Below are positions 1 through 4,715 of a DNA stretch of 5,538 nucleotides, in pieces. This DNA comes from ANME-2 cluster archaeon (GTDB lineage Archaea > Halobacteriota > Methanosarcinia > Methanosarcinales > Methanogasteraceae): assembly GCA_003601535.1 (NCBI GenBank), contig PIXW01000214.1, positions 1 through 5,538 on the forward strand, read 5' to 3'. Position 1 is the stretch's first letter. Each line of letters starts with the position of its first letter. A program made the translations under genes and the position numbers. Under the pieces are notes generated by a model, which saw nothing but the letters and a program-made list of their open reading frames with translations, was not told where the DNA came from and made no database searches.

Positions 1-1
1 G

Positions 2-262
2 ACCTTTCGCAAACCCCGCTGCCAGTTATATGAAACGACGCCATTAGAAAAATACACGGAGGCTATAGAAATGCCCAGAACCCCACTGAAGAACAAACCG
101 CTCATCGAAGCAATATTCGAACTCCGCTGGGAACTCCATGAGCAAACACCCGGAATGAGACTGGACCCCCACTACAAGATACTGATCGGCAGAATGTATG
201 ACAGAATCAGCGATGAATACCCCTTCCATGAACAATTGCCCACCGCAACCATGCCGGATGAG
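2..262 (+). repeat. Duplicated segment, copy 1 (leader plus first 64 codons)
   Basis: This stretch matches 1862-2118. The first 61 codons after each ATG align without gaps at roughly 85% nucleotide identity by hand count. The ~70 nt upstream also align, with a few small gaps (shared words such as TTCGCAAAC and CCG). The window begins inside the repeat, so its left limit is unknown. This copy belongs to the intact gene. Confidence 0.85.
24..33 (+). promoter_or_regulatory. Candidate TATA box of the TIGR04255 cassette
   Basis: AGTTATATGA is the best TATA-like element ahead of the cassette. A start about 26 nt downstream would give a leader of roughly 17 nt that still carries the GGAGG at 58-62. 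In the duplicated copy the matching bases read CATTGCACAA, so the element is lost there. The BRE portion is weak, so this is a prediction from spacing and composition only. Confidence 0.4.
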
Positions 263-838
263 ATCGCAGGATATGTTGTCCAGCACCGATTCAGGAAAGG
301 TAGAGACGAATGGCCCCTCATCCAGATAGGACCCGGAATCATCACTCTGAATGATACCGAAGGGTATGTATGGGAAGATTTCAACAAGAGAATATCCCAT
401 CTTCTGGATACTCTCTTTGAGTCGTACCCGGATGCAGAAAACAATTTAAAGACCAACCGGTTATTATTACGGTACATCGACGCTGTTGATCATGAAGAAG
501 GTAACATATTCAACTTTCTGAAAGAAAAGATGAAAATGAATATAGAGATACATCAACAACTATTCGAAGAGACCGGTGTTAGCAACTCGCCTCTGGACTT
601 TGACCTGAGATTCTCATTCCCCTCCGCAAAACCCCATGGAATAGCTCACCTGAGGTTTGTTCGAGGAAAAAGAAAGGATGTGGATGGTTTGGTATGGGAA
701 ACAATGGTTCAATCTGGAGAAGATGCCGATCTAAATACGAAAAAGAAGATCACTTCATGGGTAAATGAAGCTCACGATCTGACAGACGATTGGTTCTTCA
801 AGATGATCGAAGGAGAATTGCTGAGGAGGTTTGAATGA
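71..838 (+). CDS. TIGR04255 family protein (function unknown)
   Basis: This 255-aa protein carries the hallmarks I associate with TIGR04255, a sporadically distributed family of about 250-270 residues often present in several copies per genome. They are an N-terminal PLIEAIFELRWE (10-21), a central PLIQIGPGIITLN followed by W101xxF104, the strand LLLRYIDAVD (131-140), and a C-terminal HDLTDDWFFKMIEGELLRRF (235-254). No enzyme motif, signal peptide or membrane segment is visible, so it is probably cytoplasmic. The start is set by GGAGG at 58-62, 8 nt before ATG, and by the duplicated copy starting at the same codon. It is the first gene of a three-gene operon, and its stop overlaps the start of the next gene. 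No biochemical role can be assigned; the family call is firm and the function is open. Confidence 0.85.
   Translation: MPRTPLKNKPLIEAIFELRWELHEQTPGMRLDPHYKILIGRMYDRISDEYPFHEQLPTATMPDEIAGYVVQHRFRKGRDEWPLIQIGPGIITLNDTEGYVWEDFNKRISHLLDTLFESYPDAENNLKTNRLLLRYIDAVDHEEGNIFNFLKEKMKMNIEIHQQLFEETGVSNSPLDFDLRFSFPSAKPHGIAHLRFVRGKRKDVDGLVWETMVQSGEDADLNTKKKITSWVNEAHDLTDDWFFKMIEGELLRRFE
825..830 (+). promoter_or_regulatory. Ribosome-binding site choosing between two ATGs
   Basis: GGAGGT lies inside the end of the upstream gene. Two adjacent in-frame ATGs follow, at 835 (spacing 4 nt) and 838 (spacing 7 nt). The 7-nt spacing is the more usual, favouring the second ATG, while the first would give the common ATGA overlap. 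Either way the two genes are translationally coupled. Confidence 0.7.
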
Positions 839-1221
839 TGTATCCACCAGCATCAGAAGAAGTTACATGCCACGATTATCCGGTTCAATACCTACCTTCT
901 GCAAGTTCCACAGAAAGGATGGATGGAAGCGAAATGTTGGATAGCCTGATATTCAGCTGGTTGAGACAGATGCCACCAGAAAATATATTCCATCATCAAA
1001 ACCTATCGCCATTACTGGAAATCGACTCCTCTTCTGTTCAGCCTTCTCTGGATATAAAAAGCGAAACCTCATCGGTAGAAAAAACGTTTGAAGAAACGAT
1101 TCCCGAAGACATACTGGAGTATGATGTGATGGTGCGTATTCCTCCTAAAAAGAAGTATACAATAGACCTTCATATAAATGATATCAGAAAGGCAGTGCCC
1201 AGAATTGTAGAGCCTGATTGA
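835..1221 (+). CDS. Hypothetical protein, middle gene of the TIGR04255 cassette
   Basis: This encodes 128 aa (127 if the second ATG at 838 is used). I do not recognise a family. Roughly the first 90 residues are rich in Ser, Pro, Glu and Asp and look disordered. They contain one short possible helix (SEMLDSLIFSWLRQM) that could be a docking segment. The last ~35 residues look folded: YDVMVRIPPKKKYTIDLHI suggests two beta strands around a basic patch. There are no membrane segments and no catalytic motif. The stop-start overlap with the upstream gene and the strong GGAGGT support a real, co-translated gene rather than a chance frame. An adaptor or partner role for one or both neighbours is an inference from layout only. 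Confidence 0.7.
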   Translation: MMYPPASEEVTCHDYPVQYLPSASSTERMDGSEMLDSLIFSWLRQMPPENIFHHQNLSPLLEIDSSSVQPSLDIKSETSSVEKTFEETIPEDILEYDVMVRIPPKKKYTIDLHINDIRKAVPRIVEPD

Positions 1222-1237
1222 GTTATAGGAGGAATGC

Positions 1238-1759
1238 ATGGATAAGTATCCATGGTATGAGATAGCGAGCGGTGAAGAAGTTTGGCAGGGCGATATCATT
1301 GACCTGTGCCCTATCGTGGTTCCGTCCCATACCATCGAATTGGGCATCGTATCTGCAGAGGTCATCGAATATGACGTTGTCGTTATGAGCCAGACATGCG
1401 ATCTCGTGCAGAGAAAACTCGATCTTGTTCTCGTCTGTCCAATCTGGCATTTGAGCGAATTTGAGAATAGAAGTGACTTTTTCAAAAGTAAGAAGGGAAA
1501 AGAAGCACTGAGACGAGGAAATACAACAGGATACCATTTACTGAATAAATGTGAAATAGGAGGGTTTGAAACAGATTATCTGGTGGTTGATTTTCGCAGT
1601 GTTTACAGTGTGCCTTTCGATTTTCTCATAGATTTAGCGGAAAGAAGAGGCGAACGATTGCGCTTATTACCGCCTTACAGAGAGCACTTGTCCCAGGCTT
1701 TCGCAAGATTTTTTATGAGAGTCGGTTTACCTGTCGATATACCTCCATTTAAGCGATAA
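1238..1759 (+). CDS. Conserved hypothetical protein with SQTCDL motif
   Basis: This 173-aa protein ends the cassette. Visible marks are an N-terminal EEVWQGDIIDLCPI (13-26), a strand leading into MSQTCDL (50-56), another cysteine in LVCPI (C67), a fourth in NKCEIGG (C105), and a conserved-looking C-terminus with LLPPYREHLSQAFARFF followed by RVGLPV. The C-terminal block resembles hypothetical proteins I recall from many bacteria, but I cannot name a domain. The cysteines might bind metal or be redox active; no classical zinc-finger spacing is seen. AGGAGGA at 1227-1233 sets the ATG at 1238; the ATG at 1234 is out of frame. The gene lies 16 nt after its neighbour, implying one transcript. It is clearly a real gene; its function is unknown. 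Confidence 0.8.
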   Translation: MDKYPWYEIASGEEVWQGDIIDLCPIVVPSHTIELGIVSAEVIEYDVVVMSQTCDLVQRKLDLVLVCPIWHLSEFENRSDFFKSKKGKEALRRGNTTGYHLLNKCEIGGFETDYLVVDFRSVYSVPFDFLIDLAERRGERLRLLPPYREHLSQAFARFFMRVGLPVDIPPFKR

Positions 1760-1926
1760 AATGAAAGATACATCTCATATAACAGCTTGGATAAACACCT
1801 TTGGCGATCGGTTGACTTCAGATATGATCGGGACGGTGAGCCGGTGAGCAAAATTCGCGCCACCTTCGCAAACACCGCCGCCCATTGCACAAACCGACAC
1901 TATCATAAAACCCCGAGGTCCCCAAA
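1760..1926 (+). other. Gene-poor spacer between the cassette and the decayed copy
   Basis: No intact gene is seen. A 28-codon frame runs from ATG 1761 to TGA 1847. It has no ribosome-binding site of its own, and its ITAWIN faintly echoes ITSWVN near the end of the TIGR04255 protein. An exact 8-bp tandem repeat follows at 1834-1849. The part from about 1862 is the leader of the duplicated copy. I see no convincing hairpin or T-tract terminator for the cassette here. Confidence 0.5.
1834..1849 (+). repeat. Perfect 8-bp tandem repeat (CGGTGAGC x2)
   Basis: CGGTGAGC occurs twice back to back, ending about 12 nt before homology to the leader of the first TIGR04255 copy is detectable. It may be a scar of a rearrangement at the edge of the duplicated segment or simple slippage. 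The match is exact, but its meaning is uncertain. Confidence 0.6.
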
Positions 1927-2118
1927 ATGCCCAGAACCCCACTGAAGAACGGACCGCTCATCGAAGCGATATCCGAACTCCGCTGGGAACTCCAGGAGCA
2001 AACACCTGGAATGAAACCACACCCACACCACAAGATACCAATCAGTAAAATGTATGACAGAATCAGCGATGAATATCCGTTCCACGAACAATCACCCACA
2101 GCAACCATGCCCGGCGAG
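1862..2118 (+). repeat. Duplicated segment, copy 2 (leader plus first 64 codons)
   Basis: This is the partner of 2-262. The first 61 codons align without gaps. Several differences replace hydrophobic residues with Ser or Pro (F16 to S, L31 to P, L38 to P), as expected once selection on the protein is relaxed. The leader keeps a GAGGT (1915-1919, 7 nt before ATG) but not the TATA-like element of copy 1. Confidence 0.85.
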
Positions 2119-2345
2119 ACCCAAAGCAGCTGAACCACATTGAGACGGCAAATACTAACAGACGGCAACAGAACTGTCCAGGTCCTCCGCATTCCCTATT
2201 ACTACCAGCCCAACTCCGATTGGCTATGTTTCGTCTTCTCTCTCTAAGATGTGTCTGGAATATTTCAATAACATCTACCAGAACGAATTCGTCAGGAACA
2301 GCACACCAAACATGAGTGTTGATGAACTGAAACAGTTGACCCATT
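1927..2345 (+). pseudogene. Decayed TIGR04255 family gene (N-terminal half only)
   Basis: The first ~64 codons are about 80% identical in protein to the intact gene upstream. An in-frame TGA (2131-2133) falls exactly on codon 69, opposite Val in the intact copy. The same frame then continues as TDGNRTVQV, aligning without a gap to GRDEWPLIQI, and as SDWLCF, matching the W101xxF104 motif after a two-residue gap. The frame stops at 2245 in a TCTTCTCTCTCT tract. A +1 shift there reads LSKMCLEYFNNIY, which resembles ISHLLDTLFESY of the intact protein. Homology fades at about 2340, next to the end of xseB, and the C-terminal half is absent. So it carries a nonsense change, a probable slippage frameshift and a truncation. 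The first 68 codons could still be translated from the GAGGT site, but a functional product is unlikely. Confidence 0.75.
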
Positions 2346-2354
2346 CAGGCGAAT

Positions 2355-2585
2355 TCACTCGATCTCCACGCGCTCGGTACGCACTCCTTCATCGCCTTCG
2401 ATCAGTTGCTCGATCCGCATATCCGCATCATCCAGTCTCTTGTGGCAGAGTCTCGAGAGTTTAACCCCGGTCTCGAATTTCTTGAGAGCATCATCGAGCG
2501 TTAATCCGGATTCCTCCAGTTCACGCACGATATCTTCCAGTTGCTTGAGCGCATCCTCGAATGCAATATCCTCGTTCTTACTCAT
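2355..2585 (-). CDS. xseB: Exodeoxyribonuclease VII small subunit
   Basis: This 76-aa protein has the usual size for the family and its typical pattern: FEDALKQLEDIVRELE (residues 9-24), the SGLTLDDALKKFETGVKL turn-helix block, and LDDADMRIEQL near the end. It is almost wholly helical and acidic. The small subunit binds the helical C-terminal part of XseA in a multi-subunit enzyme that degrades single-stranded DNA to short oligonucleotides without needing a metal ion. The start is fixed by an 8-nt overlap with the end of xseA (ATGAGTAA holds both start and stop) and by GGGTGG four bases upstream. Overlap implies coupled translation and balanced subunit supply. Downstream it runs into the decayed TIGR04255 copy with no obvious terminator. 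Confidence 0.93.
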   Translation of the reverse strand: MSKNEDIAFEDALKQLEDIVRELEESGLTLDDALKKFETGVKLSRLCHKRLDDADMRIEQLIEGDEGVRTERVEIE

Positions 2586-3792
2586 GATTCCACCCTTCCT
2601 TTATTTCACGTACCTGACACCCGATCTCGCCATCGGTGACCAGTATCTGCACATCGCTTCCAGCTGATACGCTTGAAATGGTATTCACGACCGATCGATC
2701 CGGAACACTGCGAACGATGCTGTAGCCACGCTGTAGATGATTGAGCGGACTCAGTGCATGGAGCGTTGCTCCGAGCATGGACAGATCCTTCCTGTGCAGT
2801 TCCAGCCGGTGCGTGACCGTTGTATGCATCTGTCTGACCAGTTCGTCGGTGTACTGCCGGAACTGATTGATCCGGTCTCTCGGATGCACCACGCCATGCT
2901 CCAGATGCATCACCAGTTCCCTCCGCACATCGATGACCCTTCTAATCATATAAACCAGTCTGGTGTGTAGTCCTGCAATCTGCTGCTCCAGTTGCTCTTG
3001 ATCAGGCACTGCGATCTCAGCTGCTGCTGATGGTGTCGGCGCACGCAGATCAGCAACGAAATCGCAGATCGTGACATCGGTCTCGTGCCCTACCGCTGAT
3101 ATAACCGGAATTTCAGACTCAAAGACCGCTTCAGCGACCTCAAGCTCATTGAATGCCCAGAGTTCCTCGATCGAGCCGCCGCCTCTGCCGACGATCAGCA
3201 CATCGACCGGATCTGTTATCGATAACCGGTTCATCTGCCTGATCGCATGAGCAATCTCTCTAGCTGCATCTTCGCCCTGCACCCGTGTCGGCGCAATTAT
3301 GATTCTCACTGCAGGAAACCGCCGTTTGATGACGTTCAGGATATCATGGAGCACTGCTCCTGTGCGTGATGTGACGACCCCGATCGTTTCCGGAAATACG
3401 GGTATCGACTTCTTATGAGCATCATCAAAGAATCCACGTTCACTCAATCGCTTTTTCAGTTGCTCAAACGCCTGATACAGCGCACCGATGCCATCCGGCT
3501 GCATACCCCGGACCTGCAGCTGGTATACGCCTCTCTTCTCGTATACCGCGATATCACCACTGCACACCACCTTAAGCCCGCTCTCAGGCATAAATTTCAG
3601 ATTCATGTTCGCACCACGAAACATGACACAGTTCAACTGGCTATGCGCATCCTTCAGCGTAAAATACATGTGCCCTGATGTGTGGTGTGTAAAATTGGAG
3701 ATCTCGCCACGAACAGTGATATTGCACAGCGATGGATCGTCCTCGATTCTCTGTTTGATGTACTGCGTCAGTTCGTGCACGGTGTAGAGCAT
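2578..3792 (-). CDS. xseA: Exodeoxyribonuclease VII large subunit
   Basis: This 404-aa catalytic subunit is somewhat shorter than the roughly 450 aa of typical bacterial forms. Residues 1-100 form the OB-fold that binds single-stranded DNA (VRGEISNF, GHMYFTLKD, VMFRG). The catalytic domain follows, with TSRTGAVLHDI (D150), VGRGGGSIEELWAFN (R203) and SAVGHETDVTICD (H236, D239), then LRAPTPSAAAE. These match the conserved catalytic set of the family. Residues about 262-340 are helical, probably coiled coil, for XseB binding, and the tail keeps LSPLNHLQRGYSIV. No key residue is missing. It probably acts in DNA repair and recombination in the cytoplasm. No Shine-Dalgarno sequence precedes the ATG, and a TATA-like element lies about 27 nt upstream, so the mRNA may be leaderless. 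Confidence 0.96.
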   Translation of the reverse strand: MLYTVHELTQYIKQRIEDDPSLCNITVRGEISNFTHHTSGHMYFTLKDAHSQLNCVMFRGANMNLKFMPESGLKVVCSGDIAVYEKRGVYQLQVRGMQPDGIGALYQAFEQLKKRLSERGFFDDAHKKSIPVFPETIGVVTSRTGAVLHDILNVIKRRFPAVRIIIAPTRVQGEDAAREIAHAIRQMNRLSITDPVDVLIVGRGGGSIEELWAFNELEVAEAVFESEIPVISAVGHETDVTICDFVADLRAPTPSAAAEIAVPDQEQLEQQIAGLHTRLVYMIRRVIDVRRELVMHLEHGVVHPRDRINQFRQYTDELVRQMHTTVTHRLELHRKDLSMLGATLHALSPLNHLQRGYSIVRSVPDRSVVNTISSVSAGSDVQILVTDGEIGCQVREIKEGWNHE

Positions 3793-3813
3793 GAACAGAG
3801 GTCATCATACACG

Positions 3814-3823
3814 GACATAAATC
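3814..3823 (-). promoter_or_regulatory. Candidate TATA box of xseA-xseB
   Basis: On the minus strand this reads GATTTATGTC, centred about 27 nt before the xseA ATG. That is the expected distance between an archaeal TATA box and the transcription start, so transcription could begin at or next to the start codon. The lack of a ribosome-binding site in front of xseA agrees with this. The match to the consensus is modest. Confidence 0.3.
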
Positions 3824-3853
3824 TGTGCCAGAAGCGCAGGGTGAAAGTGACAG

Positions 3854-3863
3854 GTTTTATTAA
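3854..3863 (+). promoter_or_regulatory. Candidate TATA box of tRNA-Arg and the JAMM gene
   Basis: GTTTTATTAA is the most TATA-like stretch ahead of the tRNA. A start about 26 nt downstream (near 3885) would leave a 5' leader of about 14 nt for RNase P. A second A/T-rich element, CTTAATTCA (3872-3880), is a possible alternative. The intergenic region 3793-3898 is shared with the divergent xseA promoter. Confidence 0.4.
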
Positions 3864-3898
3864 TGCCGGTACTTAATTCACATACGTATCCAGGTCAA

Positions 3899-3973
3899 GG
3901 GCCCGTGGCTTAGCCAGGATATAGCGCCGGCCTTCTAAGCCGGATGTCCCGGGTTCGAATCCCGGCGGGTCCG
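3899..3973 (+). tRNA. tRNA-Arg (anticodon UCU)
   Basis: A full cloverleaf folds. The acceptor GGGCCCG pairs with CGGGTCC, with one G-U pair. The D-arm is closed by GCT/AGC. The anticodon stem is CCGGC/GCCGG with loop CTTCTAA, giving anticodon TCT, which reads AGA (and possibly AGG) arginine codons. The variable loop is ATGTC and the T-arm is CCGGG-TTCGAAT-CCCGG. The discriminator is G3973. CCA is not encoded and must be added after transcription. No intron is present in the anticodon loop. The JAMM start codon lies immediately downstream on the same strand. Confidence 0.96.
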
Positions 3974-3978
3974 TGTAC

Positions 3979-4374
3979 ATGTCAGCAAAACCGATCAAGG
4001 GGATTGCACACGACACTCTTACATTCATACTCGAGGTGAGCAAATCCACCGCGCCGAATGAGTTTGCAGGACTGTTACGTGCTGAGAATGGAATCATAAC
4101 CGAGGTACTCGTTCTGCCTGGCACCACATCTTCAGAGGTGAGCGCGGTCATGCGTCTCTTTATGCTGCCGATGATCTCGATTGCAGGCTCGGTGCACAGC
4201 CACCCGACACCGAACGCCAGACCCTCGATGCATGATCTAGCCATGTTTGTGCGGACAGGTAACTGCCATATCATCGTTGGTTTTCCGTATACTGAGGATA
4301 GCTGGAGATGCTATGATGTCAATGGAGAGAGAAGAGAGCTTTCTGTGATCGATATTGATTTCGAGCAGGTTTAG
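3979..4374 (+). CDS. JAMM/MPN+ domain metalloprotease
   Basis: This 131-aa protein consists of a single Mov34/MPN/PAD-1 (JAMM) domain. The zinc-binding signature is complete: E28 in NEFAGLL, then H73-x-H75 with seven residues to S83 and two more to D86 (HSHPTPNARPSMHD). Stand-alone archaeal relatives such as AfJAMM and the haloarchaeal HvJAMM1 have about this size. HvJAMM1 removes ubiquitin-like SAMP proteins from their targets and precursors, so an isopeptidase role is plausible but inferred. I chose ATG 3979. The in-frame GTG at 3973 would begin on the discriminator base of the tRNA and add only two residues. No Shine-Dalgarno sequence is present, because the upstream bases are the tRNA itself. 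Expression is probably from the tRNA promoter. Confidence 0.92.
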   Translation: MSAKPIKGIAHDTLTFILEVSKSTAPNEFAGLLRAENGIITEVLVLPGTTSSEVSAVMRLFMLPMISIAGSVHSHPTPNARPSMHDLAMFVRTGNCHIIVGFPYTEDSWRCYDVNGERRELSVIDIDFEQV

Positions 4375-4386
4375 AACATCCAAAAA

Positions 4387-4400
4387 CGAAAAGTATATGT
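4387..4400 (+). promoter_or_regulatory. Candidate BRE/TATA promoter of the ferredoxin gene
   Basis: CGAAAA followed by GTATATGT resembles an archaeal BRE plus TATA box. A transcription start about 26 nt on, near 4420, gives a leader of about 60 nt that includes GGAG at 4471-4474. It lies just after the JAMM stop, so the ferredoxin gene can be transcribed independently. Confidence 0.5.
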
Positions 4401-4482
4401 TACATCGATCTCTGATAACGAAGTCGCACAATACATTCGCCTCAGGTGATTGTAGAAGCAAAAATCATTAGGAGATAAAGAC

Positions 4483-4662
4483 ATGCCAGTACGAGTAATT
4501 GAAGAGGAATGCACAGGCTGCGGAACCTGTGTGGACGAATGTCCGGCAGAGGCAATCTCCCTGAACGAGAACGACATTGCGGTAATCGATCAGGATGAAT
4601 GCACAGAGTGCGGCACCTGCGTGGACGCCTGTCCAAACGAAGCGATCGTGATGGAAGACTAA
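4483..4662 (+). CDS. 2[4Fe-4S] ferredoxin (4Fe-4S dicluster)
   Basis: This short 59-aa protein has two complete CxxCxxCxxxCP cluster-binding motifs: C10, C13, C16, C20 and C40, C43, C46, C50. Each cluster takes three cysteines from one motif and the fourth from the other, as in clostridial-type ferredoxins. It is a soluble low-potential electron carrier. In methanogen-like archaea such proteins serve many oxidoreductases, and the partner cannot be told from these neighbours. The two halves are nearly identical ([12 protein letters not shown] and [12 protein letters not shown]), showing the internal duplication clearly. GGAG at 4471-4474 lies 8 nt before ATG. The protein is strongly acidic. 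A candidate promoter stands upstream and a T-rich terminator downstream, so it is probably monocistronic. Confidence 0.96.
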   Translation: MPVRVIEEECTGCGTCVDECPAEAISLNENDIAVIDQDECTECGTCVDACPNEAIVMED

Positions 4663-4676
4663 AACTCATCCATCAC

Positions 4677-4705
4677 TTTTTATTTTTTATTAATTTTTAT
4701 TTATT
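4677..4705 (+). terminator. T-rich termination region after ferredoxin, overlapping the asd promoter
   Basis: Runs of 5, 6 and 5 T residues separated by A or TAA begin 15 nt after the ferredoxin stop. Archaeal RNA polymerase terminates at such tracts without needing a hairpin, and none is seen here. The same A/T-rich stretch is the only possible TATA source for asd: an element near 4677-4684 would start transcription around 4706, just at the GGAGA of asd. Confidence 0.65.
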
Positions 4706-4715
4706 GGAGAATATT

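Noticed and set aside
44..400. Minus-strand open frame of 118 codons opposite the first TIGR04255 gene, similar to a minus-strand frame at 1903-2091.
   Set aside because: The similarity only mirrors the duplication on the plus strand; the plus-strand protein has family motifs and a ribosome-binding site, the minus frames do not.
1223..1537. Minus-strand 104-codon frame opposite the SQTCDL gene.
   Set aside because: The plus-strand gene has AGGAGG, operon spacing and conserved-looking blocks; the minus frame has none of these.
2063..2344. Minus-strand frame of 93 codons starting 10 nt after the xseB stop, which could look like a third operon gene.
   Set aside because: It lies antisense to the decayed TIGR04255 copy, which explains the sequence better; it has a Cys/Trp/Arg-rich unlikely composition and no recognisable motif.
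2249..2464. Plus-strand 71-codon frame as a separate small gene.
   Set aside because: The first ~33 codons fit the frameshifted TIGR04255 relic and the rest is antisense to xseB; there is no ribosome-binding site.
3873..4274. Minus-strand 133-codon frame across the tRNA and JAMM gene.
   Set aside because: It runs through a clear tRNA gene and opposite a protein with a complete JAMM motif; its PPGFEPGTSGLEG segment is the typical false translation of a tRNA.
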